Positions 8,480-18,451 are shown, counted from the stretch's first letter. The stretch is DNA of 32,065 nucleotides from Listeria rocourtiae FSL F6-920 (GCF_000525975.1 NZ_AODK01000009.1:1-32065), one strand, 5' to 3'. Translations and numbers: made by a program. Notes: a model not told the origin generated them from the sequence alone.

Positions 8480-9443
8480 TAAACCGATGTTAACAATCAT
8501 TGTTCCTTGTTACAACGAGGAGGAAGTTTTGAATGAGACGATGCAACAATTGGGATTGGTGTTACGGGGGATGAAAGAGCGTTCCGTGATACATGAAGGT
8601 AGTGACTTGCTATTTGTGGATGATGGTAGTCGCGATAAAACGTGGGAAATTATTGCGGGTGCGATGGCTAAGCATGATTATATTAATGGTGTGAAGTTAA
8701 GTCGGAATTTTGGTCACCAGAATGCGCTTCTTGCTGGCATGCAGGCGGCAGAAGGGCGTGCGGATTGTATTATTTCGATTGATTCGGATTTGCAAGATGA
8801 TGTAGGTGTTATTCCGGATTTTGTGGAGAAATATCGTGCGGGTTATGAGGTCGTATATGGGATTCGTGATGAGCGTAAGACGGATACGCGGTTTAAGCGT
8901 GGTTCGGCGCATTTATTTTATAGTATGATGGGAAAGTTTGGGATTCATTTGGTTCCAGATCATGCGGATTATCGATTGCTTGGGAGTCTGGCATTGCAGG
9001 AGATGAACCTTTTTCCAGAGAATAATATTTTCTTGCGGGGGATTGTGCCGCTGATAGGTTTTAAATCGGATAAGGTTTATTATCATCGAAAAGAGCGATT
9101 TGCTGGTGAGTCAAAGTATCCGTTGAAGAAGATGCTTGCTTTTGCGGCGGACGGTTTGACTTCGTTTAGTGTAGCGCCGATTCGATTGGTAACGGGACTT
9201 GGAGCGTTAATGTTTGTCATCGCAATTGTGATTGGCATTTATACGTTTATTCAGCATTTATCTGGTACAGCAACGACAGGATGGTCATCTTTAATGCTAT
9301 CGATTTGGGTCATTGGAGGCGTTCAAATGATTAGTCTCGGCGTTGTTGGTGAGTATATTGGGCGTATTTATTCTGAGGTGAAACAGAGACCGCGATTTAT
9401 TGTGGAACAGAATTCATATGTTGGTAGTGAGCACATAGAATAA
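8472..9443 (+). CDS. Family 2 glycosyltransferase (CsbB/YkoT-like, undecaprenyl-phosphate type)
   Basis: A 323-residue GT2 enzyme of the DPM1/CsbB group. The N-terminal catalytic domain shows IVPCYNEE (residues 10-17), FVDDGS (48-53) and the metal-binding DSDLQDD (104-110), then YHRKERFAGESKYPLKKML, typical of polyprenyl-phosphate sugar transferases. Two membrane helices lie near residues 230-290. It would load a sugar from a nucleotide donor onto undecaprenyl phosphate at the inner membrane face; the upstream YkoS-like protein would then use the lipid-linked sugar outside. The flippase of such three-component systems (GtcA type) is not in this window. The start overlaps the upstream stop by 8 bases, with AGGTGA upstream, so translation is coupled. 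Confidence 0.85.
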   Translation: MRNKPMLTIIVPCYNEEEVLNETMQQLGLVLRGMKERSVIHEGSDLLFVDDGSRDKTWEIIAGAMAKHDYINGVKLSRNFGHQNALLAGMQAAEGRADCIISIDSDLQDDVGVIPDFVEKYRAGYEVVYGIRDERKTDTRFKRGSAHLFYSMMGKFGIHLVPDHADYRLLGSLALQEMNLFPENNIFLRGIVPLIGFKSDKVYYHRKERFAGESKYPLKKMLAFAADGLTSFSVAPIRLVTGLGALMFVIAIVIGIYTFIQHLSGTATTGWSSLMLSIWVIGGVQMISLGVVGEYIGRIYSEVKQRPRFIVEQNSYVGSEHIE

Positions 9444-9448
9444 CTTTG

Positions 9449-9483
9449 AATCATGGATGGGGTATATTACTCATCCATGATTT
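9449..9483 (+). terminator. Terminator of the glycosylation operon
   Basis: AATCATGGATG (9449-9459) pairs perfectly with CATCCATGATT (9472-9482). Only TTT follows before the inverted-repeat element begins at 9484, so the U-tract may have been cut by that element. Confidence 0.65.
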
Positions 9484-9736
9484 AGCGTGTCGACAAACGC
9501 TCATTGTTGGGACTCTTCGACTGAAAGGAGTTAGAGCCCCAATATGCAGGAGAACAAAGTGAGCCTGTAATCCATTAGGTTAAAAACTCCGTTCCAGTGC
9601 TCTTCTACACGGTGTTTCGCATAACTTCTCACATGGTCGGGGATACTTCTCCCTCCCTGTTTTCAGTCATCATACCCAAGTACGCTCCGCGCTGGTACTT
9701 GCTTTTGCCTAGAAACTAAGCATTTGTCGACACGCT
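9484..9736. mobile_element. 253-bp MITE-like element with 18-bp terminal inverted repeats
   Basis: The ends are AGCGTGTCGACAAACGCT (9484-9501) and AGCATTTGTCGACACGCT (9719-9736), inverse complements at 17 of 18 positions. No open frame of note lies inside. Internal hairpins are at 9507-9542 and 9547-9567, and AAGTAC/GTACTT flanks 9678-9700. The stretch 9601-9671 is the reverse complement of 14801-14872, with 51 of the first 60 positions matching by hand count. These features fit a non-autonomous, transposase-less insertion. No clear target duplication is seen. Confidence 0.6.
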
Positions 9737-9782
9737 GAAGTTTAGCGAGAAATCACGTAAAGTAGTTTTTCTACAGTCTGAA

Positions 9783-10709
9783 TCATGGATTTCGGATTCT
9801 TTTTCTAGCACGAATGAGCTCAGGTAAGGCACCAGATCCTAGCACGACACCGATGATAATTAGAATAAAGCCGAGAATCTGCATGAAACGGATTTGTTCA
9901 TTTAGAAATAAGGCCGCACCGATTAGCGAGAAAAATGGATTAAGATTCATAAAAATAGCTGTTTTCGATGGACCGATTTGCCCGACTGCAAAGTTATAAA
10001 TTAAGTTGCCAAATGCTGTTGCAAGTAAGGCTGAAGTGAGGAATAGTAGCCACATGGATGGTGAATGGTCACTCATTTGGGCGAGGCCGCTTGGTTCTTC
10101 AATAAGGCTAGTGAAAAATAGTAAGATGGAGCCGATTAGTAGCATGTACGCGGTCATTAGACGTGGGTCGAGCGAGCCGGAGATGCGTTTGATTATGATG
10201 AAGCTGAAACATTGGGATAAGATTGCAATGAAGACGTAGATATCTCCTAATGAGGCGCCAGATAGTCCTTGCCCACCAGTTAGTACGATGAGTGAAACGC
10301 CGAAAAGTCCAGATACAAGGCCGATTAGTTGTGGAATAGAAATGGCTTCACGCAAAAAAATAACGGCTAATATAGCTGTTAGAATTGGACCGATTCCTAA
10401 GATAAGGCCGCCATTCGTCCCTGTAGTCATGGTTAGACCTGATGCTAGGAAGTAATGATGTAAAAAAATATTGAAAAGACTTCCTGCAAATATGTATAAA
10501 AATTCGCGACGTGTTGGGAGTCTAAATTTCCCGATGAACAATAAAAAAAGGAAGACAGCGATTGCGGCTGTAAATATTCGAAAGGATGTCATCGTAATAG
10601 GTGGGAAATGGGAGACTAGAATTTTGGTTGCGGTTACGTTTAGTCCCCAGCTTGCCATGACGAGAACTAATAGGAGATAGAGATTTGTTTGTTTTTTTCC
10701 GTTTTGCAT
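9783..10709 (-). CDS. EamA/DMT family transporter
   Basis: A 308-residue integral membrane protein with ten hydrophobic segments in two five-helix EamA halves, each starting with a SWG or SQC-type helix (ASWGLNVTATKI near residue 19; ILSQCFSFIIIKRIS near residue 165). The first half ends with the family-typical FLREAIS and the second with FLNEQI before the last helix. The drug/metabolite family exports amino acids, purines or other small metabolites; the substrate cannot be read from sequence. An AGAAGG site lies 11 bases before the ATG. The gene is transcribed on its own after the uspA terminator at 10764-10796 and ends close to the inverted-repeat element. Confidence 0.85.
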   Translation of the reverse strand: MQNGKKQTNLYLLLVLVMASWGLNVTATKILVSHFPPITMTSFRIFTAAIAVFLFLLFIGKFRLPTRREFLYIFAGSLFNIFLHHYFLASGLTMTTGTNGGLILGIGPILTAILAVIFLREAISIPQLIGLVSGLFGVSLIVLTGGQGLSGASLGDIYVFIAILSQCFSFIIIKRISGSLDPRLMTAYMLLIGSILLFFTSLIEEPSGLAQMSDHSPSMWLLFLTSALLATAFGNLIYNFAVGQIGPSKTAIFMNLNPFFSLIGAALFLNEQIRFMQILGFILIIIGVVLGSGALPELIRARKRIRNP

Positions 10710-10763
10710 GTTGATATGAGCCTTCTTTCTTTGCTACTGTATAACAGGTAGTATAGCATAATA

Positions 10764-10796
10764 AAACCAAGCAGAGAACGTATATCTACTTGGTTT
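10764..10796 (-). terminator. Terminator of the uspA-like gene
   Basis: On the minus strand AAACCAAG pairs perfectly with CTTGGTTT (8 bp) and is followed by a TTTTATTAT tail. It lies 7 bases after the stop of the universal stress protein gene. Confidence 0.7.
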
Positions 10797-10802
10797 GTTT
10801 GA

Positions 10803-11267
10803 TTATTCGACTTTTTTACGGTCGCGCCAGTTTTTTCCTCGGACAATGATAACGTCACATGGTGCATGAGAGGCGATATAGGATGATACGCTACCCATGA
10901 TAAACTCTTCGGTTGGTGTTAGTCCGGTAGATCCGACAAGCACTAAATCGGGGTTGAATTTGCTGATAAATTTTTTCACAAAAGTTGTTTTTGGTGTTCC
11001 AAATTTAACGAAGGTTTCTACATTTTCGACGCCGAGTTTTTCTGCTTCGGTTTTATAAATTTCGACGAGACCTTTGCCGTATTCTTTGGCTTTTTTTGCG
11101 TATGTTTGCTCATAGTCGATAAGTGGCGCGATTCGACGAACATCTGCGACAAAACCGATTCCGAGTACTGCTCCGTCTCTTTTAGCAATTTGAATACCAC
11201 GCTTTAGAGCTTCTTCTGCTTCATTGGAGCCGTCCACACCTACTAAAATCCTATGATAGATTGTCAT
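10803..11267 (-). CDS. Universal stress protein, UspA family
   Basis: A cytoplasmic USP-domain protein of 154 residues from the start chosen here. The N-terminal strand RILVGVDGS carries the nucleotide-binding Asp. The C-terminal loop GSTGLTPTEEFIMGSVS fits G-x2-G-x9-G-S, the ATP-binding UspA subtype, followed by SHAPCDVIIVR. Such proteins bind ATP and support survival under stress and stationary phase; the target is unknown. An in-frame ATG 12 bases upstream (11279) would leave no space between GAGAGG and the start, so the second ATG, giving MTIYHRILVG, is preferred. A single-gene transcript ending in its own terminator. Confidence 0.85.
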   Translation of the reverse strand: MTIYHRILVGVDGSNEAEEALKRGIQIAKRDGAVLGIGFVADVRRIAPLIDYEQTYAKKAKEYGKGLVEIYKTEAEKLGVENVETFVKFGTPKTTFVKKFISKFNPDLVLVGSTGLTPTEEFIMGSVSSYIASHAPCDVIIVRGKNWRDRKKVE

Positions 11268-11466
11268 TTGACTTCCCATCCTCTCTACGTTGGTTTCCCC
11301 TTAGTACCTCCATACCCATTTTTTCGGTGGATAACGCGTATTTTTTGGAGAATCGGATTTATTTGTGGTACACTTGTGGTGAAAAACGAATAGTTGGAGA
11401 ATGGAATACGACACAAGACAAAGCGATATTTTTGTCCTTTTTAGTTGGATGAAAATAATGCTTTGC

Positions 11467-11498
11467 GTAAATCGAGCGAACGCTTGCCGCCGATTTAC
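11467..11498. repeat. Hairpin resembling the dispersed repeat family
   Basis: GTAAATCG (11467-11474) pairs perfectly with CGATTTAC (11491-11498), with an inner AGCG/CGCT. Together with the preceding GAAAAT and TGCTT it resembles 14663-14703, where AAATCGAGCGAA recurs. It stands just before the thiamine riboswitch, in the otherwise empty 11268-11518 gap. Confidence 0.45.
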
Positions 11499-11518
11499 CT
11501 TGTGTAGTAACCAATCTC

Positions 11519-11613
11519 TTATACTGGGGGAGTCTTACTTAAGACCGAGATATGAATACTAATTCATGGACCCTTTGAACCTGTTGAGTTAGCACTCGCG
11601 TAGGGAAGTATTG
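11519..11613 (+). promoter_or_regulatory. TPP (THI-box) riboswitch
   Basis: The thiamine pyrophosphate aptamer is recognisable by GGGGGAGTC (P2), CCGAGAT (the CUGAGA-like J3-2 strand) and the conserved ACCCTTTGAACCTG followed by GCGTAGGGAAGT. P1 is formed by ATACT (11521-11525) with AGTAT (11607-11611). Binding of TPP should favour the downstream terminator hairpin and switch off the thiamine operon. Confidence 0.92.
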
Positions 11614-11635
11614 GGAACTTGATGTAAATATCATG

Positions 11636-11681
11636 ACGCCTTTTCTTGCGCTATTGCTGGTGCTGGAGGAGGCGTTTTTTT
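11636..11681 (+). terminator. Riboswitch expression-platform terminator
   Basis: ACGCCTTTTCT pairs with the complementary strand ending GGAGGAGGCGT (with G-U pairs) and is followed by seven T. It lies between the TPP aptamer and tenA, as expected for transcriptional attenuation. Confidence 0.8.
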
Positions 11682-11705
11682 GTATGAAAAAAAGGAGGAG
11701 ATGGA

Positions 11706-12404
11706 ATGATGCGGTTTTCGGAAGTATTGCGTGCGGAGAATCAGGAGATATGGCAAAAGAGTAAGGATCATCCGTTTGTGAGGCAGTTGGTGGATGGCAG
11801 TTTGGATAAGGAGGCATTTCGTTATTATTTATTGCAGGATCATTATTATTTGACACATTATGTGAAAGTGATTGCACTTGGGATTGCTTATGCAGATGAT
11901 TATGTGACGATGATGGAGCTTAGCAAATCGCTTGCGTCTTTGGAAAAGTCGGAGCTTATGATGCGAGAAAAATTTTATCCTTATGTAGGGATTGAGACGG
12001 CAGATTTGGATGAAATTGTGGCGAGCCCAGCGGCTTATCATTATACATCACATATGTATCGGTTGGCAGGGTCGCATTCACTAGGCCGTATTTTAGCGGG
12101 GATTTTGCCGTGCTATTGGTTGTACTGGGAAATTGGTGAGCAGTATGTGGATTGTATTAGCCCGGAGCCGTTGTATCAGTCTTGGATGGAAATTTATCAG
12201 GATACAGGCTATGCGGAAGGCTTGCAGCGACAGATTGATTTATTGGATAGGATTGCAGTTGGGCTGACGGATGATGCTTTGGCGGAGTTGAGGGAGGCTT
12301 TTCGGATTAGTAGTTACGCGGAATTGGCGTTTTGGGATATGGCGTACAAGCAGAAAACGTGGGATGGGAGAGGTGATTTGGATGGCGAATTGGTATCTTA
12401 TTGA
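11706..12404 (+). CDS. tenA: Aminopyrimidine aminohydrolase (thiaminase II)
   Basis: TenA-family enzyme of 232 residues that hydrolyses aminopyrimidine breakdown products of thiamine to HMP for salvage. The catalytic Cys136 (LPCYWLYWE), Asp45 (QDHYYL) and Glu206 ([10 protein letters not shown]) are present. Starting from the second ATG (11709) these become 45-1, 136-1 and 206-1, exactly the B. subtilis numbering 44/135/205, so that start may be the true one; AGGAGG is 7 or 10 bases upstream. First gene of the thiamine operon, directly after the riboswitch terminator. Its end overlaps thiM by 23 bases. Confidence 0.92.
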   Translation: MMRFSEVLRAENQEIWQKSKDHPFVRQLVDGSLDKEAFRYYLLQDHYYLTHYVKVIALGIAYADDYVTMMELSKSLASLEKSELMMREKFYPYVGIETADLDEIVASPAAYHYTSHMYRLAGSHSLGRILAGILPCYWLYWEIGEQYVDCISPEPLYQSWMEIYQDTGYAEGLQRQIDLLDRIAVGLTDDALAELREAFRISSYAELAFWDMAYKQKTWDGRGDLDGELVSY

Positions 12405-13188
12405 GAACGTAAGGGCGCGAAATCCACTAGTGCATACGATTACGAATTTTGTGGTGGCGAATGATTCAGCGAATGGCTTGCTTGCGATAGGGGCGTCTCC
12501 GATTATGGCGGCGGCTGTGGAGGAAATGACTGAACTTGGCGGAATGGCGGATGCAGTTGTAATTAATATTGGTACGCTGGATAAAGGGGTGGTGACGTCC
12601 ATATTGGCTGTTGGAAAAGCGGCAAATATGGCTGGAAAACCGGTTGTTCTGGACCCAGTAGGTGTTGGTGCGACTTCATTTAGGCAAGAGACGGTGCGGT
12701 TATTATTAAAGGAGATTCGGTTTGCGGTGATTCGTGGGAATTTGGGAGAACTGGCGACTATTGCTGGTATTGCGTGGCAGGCGAGGGGTGTTGATGCGGG
12801 TGTTGGAGATGCTTCACAGGCTGCAGAGATTGCTTTAAAAGTGGCGCGTGAATACCGGACTATCGTGGCGATTAGTGGCGTTGTGGATACTATTTCGGAT
12901 GGCAAGCGGGTAATAACAATTGAAAATGGAGATGAACTTTTACCGAAAATTACGGGTTCGGGTTGTTTATTGAGTTGTGTGATTGGTGCTTTTGTTGGTG
13001 TCACAGATGATTATTTGGATGCGGTTGTTGTGGCCTCAGCGAGTTATGCTATTGCTTCGGAATATGCTGTGAAAAGATTAGAGCGACGATTGCCAGCCTC
13101 TTTTCGCGTTGCATTTATCGATGAGTTGGCAATATGGGACGGGCATAATCAGGAAAAGTTGGCACAGATAAAGGAGGTTTCGCAATGA
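12382..13188 (+). CDS. thiM: Hydroxyethylthiazole kinase
   Basis: A 268-residue ribokinase-like enzyme that phosphorylates hydroxyethylthiazole for thiamine salvage. [18 protein letters not shown] near the N-terminus, LDPVGVGAT and the anion-hole/catalytic segment [15 protein letters not shown] with Cys195 are characteristic. ATG 12382 is chosen because AGGTGA ends 5 bases upstream and [11 protein letters not shown] matches the family start; an in-frame ATG at 12364 lies before that ribosome site. The start overlaps tenA and the stop overlaps the thiD start (ATGA), showing tight coupling. Confidence 0.93.
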   Translation: MANWYLIENVRARNPLVHTITNFVVANDSANGLLAIGASPIMAAAVEEMTELGGMADAVVINIGTLDKGVVTSILAVGKAANMAGKPVVLDPVGVGATSFRQETVRLLLKEIRFAVIRGNLGELATIAGIAWQARGVDAGVGDASQAAEIALKVAREYRTIVAISGVVDTISDGKRVITIENGDELLPKITGSGCLLSCVIGAFVGVTDDYLDAVVVASASYAIASEYAVKRLERRLPASFRVAFIDELAIWDGHNQEKLAQIKEVSQ

Positions 13189-13988
13189 TATTTCCACAAG
13201 CAGTCACGATTGCAGGGTCTGATAGTGGCGGAGGGGCTGGGATTCAAGCAGATATTAAGACATTTCAGGAGCGCCGTGTTTTTGGGATGTCGGCAATTAC
13301 GGCGATTACTGCGCAAAATACGCTAGGCGTTCACGCGATTCATCCAATTCCAGTTAATATTCTAGCGTCACAGTTGGAGGCGCTAAATGATGATTTTTCG
13401 ATTACCGCTGTCAAAACTGGCATGTTGGTGGACGAGGCGACAATTGATACTGTTGTTTCTAGATTACGGCGTTTCAATTGGGGTCCGCTAATCGTTGATC
13501 CTGTCATGATTGCTAAAGGAGGTGCACCGCTCGTGAATGATGATGCGATTAAGTCTATTCGCCAAAATTTGCTACCGCTCGCATCGATTGTAACACCGAA
13601 CATTCCCGAAGCAGAGACACTGGCAGGTATGAGGATAAGAAGTATAGAACAGATCGAAAAAGCCGCGAAACAAATTCAAAAATTAGGCGTTGAGACGGTT
13701 ATCATCAAAGGTGGACATAGTGAGGATAAGCAAGAATCACGAGATTATGTTTTAGATGGAAATGTAGCGTTTTGGCTAGGTGCGAAAAGAATAGACACAG
13801 AGCACACGCATGGTACAGGATGTACTTTTTCAGCATGTATAACGGCTGAACTGGCAAAAGGTGCAACGACGGAATATGCGGTTCGTACAGCAAAAGAATT
13901 CATTACACGTGCTATTTCGGAACCGATTTATATCGGTCATGGACATGGGCCGACTAATCATTGGGCGCATCGGAAGGAGAATACGTGA
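13185..13988 (+). CDS. thiD: Hydroxymethylpyrimidine/phosphomethylpyrimidine kinase
   Basis: A 267-residue ribokinase-like kinase that makes HMP-PP for thiamine synthesis. It shows [19 protein letters not shown] (HMP site), [26 protein letters not shown] and the C-terminal [13 protein letters not shown] with the active-site Cys213. ATG 13185 overlaps the thiM stop by 4 bases and has AAGGAGG upstream. The stop is followed by thiE within the same transcript. ThiD may supply HMP-PP from TenA-released HMP, since no thiC is present in this window. Confidence 0.93.
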   Translation: MIFPQAVTIAGSDSGGGAGIQADIKTFQERRVFGMSAITAITAQNTLGVHAIHPIPVNILASQLEALNDDFSITAVKTGMLVDEATIDTVVSRLRRFNWGPLIVDPVMIAKGGAPLVNDDAIKSIRQNLLPLASIVTPNIPEAETLAGMRIRSIEQIEKAAKQIQKLGVETVIIKGGHSEDKQESRDYVLDGNVAFWLGAKRIDTEHTHGTGCTFSACITAELAKGATTEYAVRTAKEFITRAISEPIYIGHGHGPTNHWAHRKENT

Positions 13989-13989
13989 C

Positions 13990-14598
13990 ATGTTAGAAAT
14001 TTATTTTATCGCTGGGACGCAAGATGTTCCTAAGGATAAGCTACTACCAATTTTGGAAACATCGCTACAATCAGGTATTACCTGCTATCAATTTCGTGAA
14101 AAAGAGCTCATGAATCCTGATGAAATCGAACTGCTTGCTAAAGCATGTCAGAAACTTTGTCACAAATATAGCGTTCCTTTTTTTATCAATGATGATGTGG
14201 CGCTGGCACTAAAGATTGGAGCGGATGGTATTCACGTGGGGCAAGATGATATGGCGATTTTAGATGTAATTGCAAGTTGTGCTGGAAAAATGAAAATTGG
14301 GCTTTCTGTCAATACGTTGCAACAAGCAAAAAATGCAACAATGTATGAGGAGTTGGACTACATTGGTGTTGGGCCAATTTTTGAGACGAGTTCGAAAGCT
14401 GATGCAAAACCGGTGACTGGTTTAGAATTGCTACGCGCTATTCGCCAGTCTGGAATTACTTTGCCAATGGTTGCAATCGGTGGAATTACATCAGGACACA
14501 TAAAAGAGATTAGGAAGGCTGGAGCACAAGGCGTGGCAGTTATTTCGGCAATTACATGTTCGGAAAATATAGTGCAAACAGTGGCCGAATTTAAATGA
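13990..14598 (+). CDS. thiE: Thiamine-phosphate synthase
   Basis: A 202-residue TIM-barrel enzyme that joins HMP-PP and hydroxyethylthiazole phosphate to thiamine phosphate. It shows the strand YQFREKE, FINDD, the phosphate and Mg site DGIHVGQDD, GLSV, YIGVGPIFET and MVAIGGI, all in the family order. Length is typical. ATG 13990 follows GGAAGGAGA and lies two bases after the thiD stop; longer in-frame readings run back into thiD. Last gene of the operon: tenA-thiM-thiD-thiE forms a complete salvage route from imported pyrimidine and thiazole, under one TPP riboswitch. Confidence 0.93.
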   Translation: MLEIYFIAGTQDVPKDKLLPILETSLQSGITCYQFREKELMNPDEIELLAKACQKLCHKYSVPFFINDDVALALKIGADGIHVGQDDMAILDVIASCAGKMKIGLSVNTLQQAKNATMYEELDYIGVGPIFETSSKADAKPVTGLELLRAIRQSGITLPMVAIGGITSGHIKEIRKAGAQGVAVISAITCSENIVQTVAEFK

Positions 14599-15055
14599 GA
14601 ATAAGAGTTTGAGACAAAAATCCAGACGAGATAAAAATCGCCTACCCACTTTTTGGGTAGAACGAAAATTTTGCTTCACACAAATCGAGCGAAAGCGTTT
14701 GTGTTCAAAGGATTTGGAAGGATTACATGTTCGCTTTGTTCACATGCATATTGGGGTTCTAACTCATTCCCTCAACAAAGCGGAGCATACGACTACATGT
14801 GATGACTGGAAGCAGGGAGGGAGTCTTATCCCTGACCATGTAAGAAGTTATGCGAAGCATCAGTGTAGAAGAACCGCTTGATTGTTCTATCCCTATTCTA
14901 AAAATCCTGAAAGAACGCCTATTCGCGATGCTCATAGGCATATTGGGATTGTAACTCATTTCCTAATCGAACAGTCGGGAAGGATTACATGCTCGCTTTA
15001 CTCGCATGTATATTGGGACTGTAACTCATTTCATGTCGAACAGTCCCAACAATGT
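14599..15055. repeat. Structured intergenic repeat array (three hairpin modules)
   Basis: No gene is seen in these 457 bases. They contain CTACCC/GGGTAG (14642-14660), CACAAA/TTTGTG (14679-14703) and three copies of a hairpin with an 11-nt loop at 14726-14746, 14917-14939 and 14987-15009. Each copy is followed by ATATTGGGRYTSTAACTC. The last copy continues into a second stem TTGGGACTGT/ACAGTCCCAA (15013-15049). A fourth copy lies inverted at 9507-9567. Stems differ between copies but stay paired. Stretch 14801-14872 also recurs inverted at 9601-9671. The array abuts the stop of the ABC permease gene. Confidence 0.6.
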
Positions 15056-18000
15056 TTATTCTACTGATTTTAAAGCTTCAATCATGTCTACACGTTTTAA
15101 TTTGATGTGCATAACAATCATGACGAGCGTTGAGAATAGCAGCGTTAGTATCGCGGCGTAAACGTAACTCATCGCATGAATAGTCGGGCTGAACATCAGG
15201 ATGTCAACTTCTGCTGTCGAGGTGACGAAACGATGCAGGAATGTACCGAGAACAAAGCCAACGCCAATACCCATCATGGTTAAAATTAGATTTTCACGGT
15301 AGACGTACATCGTGACTTCTTTTGGATAAAAGCCGAGTACTTTGATGGTTGAAAGTTCGCGAATTCGCTCAGACACATTAATGTTAGTCAGGTTGTAAAG
15401 AACGATAAAGGCGAGTGCTGCGGCAGAAATAATTAGGACAACAATCACGACGTCAAGGCTATCCATGGTACTTCCAAATGCGTTACTTGCAGTATTTGTA
15501 TATGTGACGGCGAGCACGGCTGGGTTTTTAAGTAGCTTCTCTGCAAAGTTATCCTGCCACTTTTGACTGGTATTGTTAAGCAGAAGAAGTTGTGTGTTAT
15601 ATTCTGGCTGGCTGTTGAAAATTTGATTGTAATACGTCGGAGTCATGTAGATATAGTGCATGGCGTAGGTTTCGGTGATGCCGGTGACCTTTATTTTGTA
15701 GCGATTGTTGTCGCCGTCTTTGATAGTTAGTGAGTCCCCCGGTTTGACGCCATACAACTTAGCGAGTTTTTCTGATAAAACGGCACCATCATTGGTTAGT
15801 GGAACAGTTTTATGTGTTTTACGATCGCGTAGTACGACATAGTTGCTAAAATTGTCTAGTGTTTTTGGTGTAATGAGCGTTGCGCCTTGATTTGCCACGC
15901 CTTTTTCGATTGCCGTCATATTTTTTTGAGAGACATCAAGTGCACTTCTGATATTTGGTGTGTTATTGATAATCGTATTGTAATCTTGAAGAGGTGTTTT
16001 TGTTGCATTACTATCTAATACGACAACCGCGTCATACTTCATAATTTGATTGTATTGTAGTGGAATGATATCACCAATTGAGTTTTTGAGGCCAAATCCA
16101 GTGAGCAGCAGAGCTGTACAGCCTGCCACACCTAGAATTGTCATCAGCATCCGTTGTTTATAGCGGAAAATATTTCGCGCCGTCACTTTACTCGTAAAAT
16201 TCATTCGTTTCCAAATGAAAGGCACTCGTTCCAGTAAAATTCGTTTCCCATTTTTCGGCGCTTTTGGGCGCATTAGGGAAGCCGCGTTTTCTCGTAATTC
16301 AGCGCGACATGATACGAAAGCTGTTAAAGTTGTACAAAACAGCGCCACGGCAAGGGAGATCAGGCTGTAACTCCAATACCAGGAAATATCAAGCGTCGGT
16401 AAATTATAAAGTGAGCCGTAAGCTACAAAGATGATTTGTGGAAAGACTTGAAACCCAATTATAAGTCCGATCATAGTTCCTGTAAGGCTTGCAAGCGATC
16501 CGTATACGAGGAATTTAGAGATAATATCAACGTTACTATAACCAAGCGCTTTTAATGTACCAGTCTGTGTTCGTTGCTCCTCAATCATTCGCGTCATCGT
16601 TGTCAAACAAACAAGTGCTGCAATCAAGAAAAAGAAAACCGGAAAGGCAGTGGAAAGCGATGCAATCCGATCTGCATTATCTTTATATTCTGTATAACCT
16701 GGATTATCCGTTCGGTCACTAATAAAATACTTCGGTAAGTCTAGCGCATCCAGTTTTTCTTGCGCAATTTGGAGGTCTTTTTTTCGATGTAGCAATTTCC
16801 GCAAGAGCCTTCTTTTTTTTCTGCTTCAAAAGTTGCTAAATTCGCCGCATAGGTTGCTTCCCCATCGTCTAGTTCGGCTTTTGCGTCCGCAAGTTTAGCA
16901 TCACCAGCTACTTTTGCATCGGCAAGCTTCTGTTTTCCAGCATTTAGTTGTGTCATACCATCTGCGTAATCCTTTTTGCCTTGAACTAATCTATCCTTCG
17001 CTTCATTAAGCTCGCGTTTTTTAATAGCTAGTTCGCGTTGTTTGTCAGCGAGTAGCTGGCGATTTCGATTAATTTCTTGTTGTGCATCTGCAACTTCTTT
17101 ATTAGCCATCGCGAGTTGATTAGAGGCTTCATTTTTCAGGCGATTTAGTTGTGCTTCTGAAAGTGTGCCATCGAAATAGGATTGGATATATCCACCGAGT
17201 TCGGGGTCAAACGCGTTCGCATTATCAATGATTTCCTGTTGTGTTTCTTTATCTAAATCAGCAATCGGAATATCGCCAATGGTGTAGTCTTTCACTGCAT
17301 CATACAAGCGTTGGATCGTCGCGAGTTGTTCCTTGTTTTCATCAAGCATCATTTGCCCATCTTCAAGTTCTGATTGAGCCTCGTTCAATTGCGATTCTGC
17401 GTCTTCAATCTGCGCTTCGCCATCTACAATTTTGCGCTCTGCTGTTGCGATATCTTTCTCAGCTTGCGCGAGTTTGGTGGTATTTTTATTAATTTCTGCT
17501 TGACCGTCTGCAAGTTTGGATTCAAGCTCACGTTTTCCGTTGTAATACTCCGCCCAGCCCTGATCTAACTTCGCGCGCGCCTCATTTAATTTCTGCTGGT
17601 TCTTCTTGATTTCAGCAAGTCCATCCGCGATTTTTTGGTGACCTTCATCGATTTTCGCCTGACCATCTTCTTGAATCGCGTTTAAGCGCGCGGCTGGCTG
17701 TCCGGCAAGCGCCTTTTTTATGAGTGACGTATTCTGTTCAACCGCCGATTCATATTCATCGCTATAAGCTTCTGACTTTGCCGTATTATCAAACGTCATA
17801 AGTGCAGTCGAGTAATATTTTGAATCGAAATCCGTCTCAGGAACAACTGCGAAAATATCCGCGCGTCCATTTCCAATCTTGGAAGTACCGCGAGTTCCTT
17901 CCTCGATATAAGCCGCCGAAGAAACTGTCCCAACAACTGTAAATGTAGTTTTATGGAACTGCCCCTTCATAGCGCTGCCATCACTATTTACAAACGTAAC

Positions 18001-18441
18001 TTTATCACCAATTTTATAGTGACTACTTGCTTTCTCGATGGAATCAATCGCAATCTCACCACTTTTGCGTGGTAACCGGCCTTTCTTGACTGTATACTTA
18101 TTAATCAGATTATTTTGCGATAAAGAATATACCTTCGTAATAAGTAGTGAATCTTGAAACATCACATCTGCCGTATAACCAGGTTGGATCTGTCGAACGC
18201 CAGGGATTCCATTTAAGATAGCGATATCATCTTGATTTAAGCCGTACGTTGACTGTACTTGTAAATCCATCAAATTCTGTGAGTTATAATACTTATCAGC
18301 AGTGTGGATCATATCAGGACCAGTTGCTTTCAGGCCTACAAAGAAGGCAACACCGAGCGCAATTAGTAGGAAAATCGAGATAAATCTGCCTTTAGATTTT
18401 GCGATTTCTCGCCATATGTCTTTCCATAATGCTTTTTTCAT
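15056..18441 (-). CDS. MacB/FtsX-type ABC transporter permease with coiled-coil ectodomain, frameshifted as read
   Basis: One gene split over frames near 16780-16820. The N-terminal part starts at ATG 18441 (AAGGAGA just upstream; the in-frame 18471 ATG lies inside the ATPase gene). It has one membrane helix, a MacB periplasmic-core-like outer domain to about residue 240 and a long coiled coil (about 245-560, heptad-rich Ala/Leu/Glu/Lys). After the break come a three-helix FtsX domain, a second outer domain and a C-terminal FtsX helix bundle. Removing one T from T8 (16813-16820) and one from T7 (16778-16784) gives KALAEIATSKKDLQIAQEK, a natural coiled-coil continuation, and about 1127 residues in total. 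Its partner ATPase lies 10 bases upstream. Role: ATP-driven export or mechanotransmission at the envelope; substrate unknown. Confidence 0.8.
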
Positions 18442-18451
18442 CGGATTCTCC

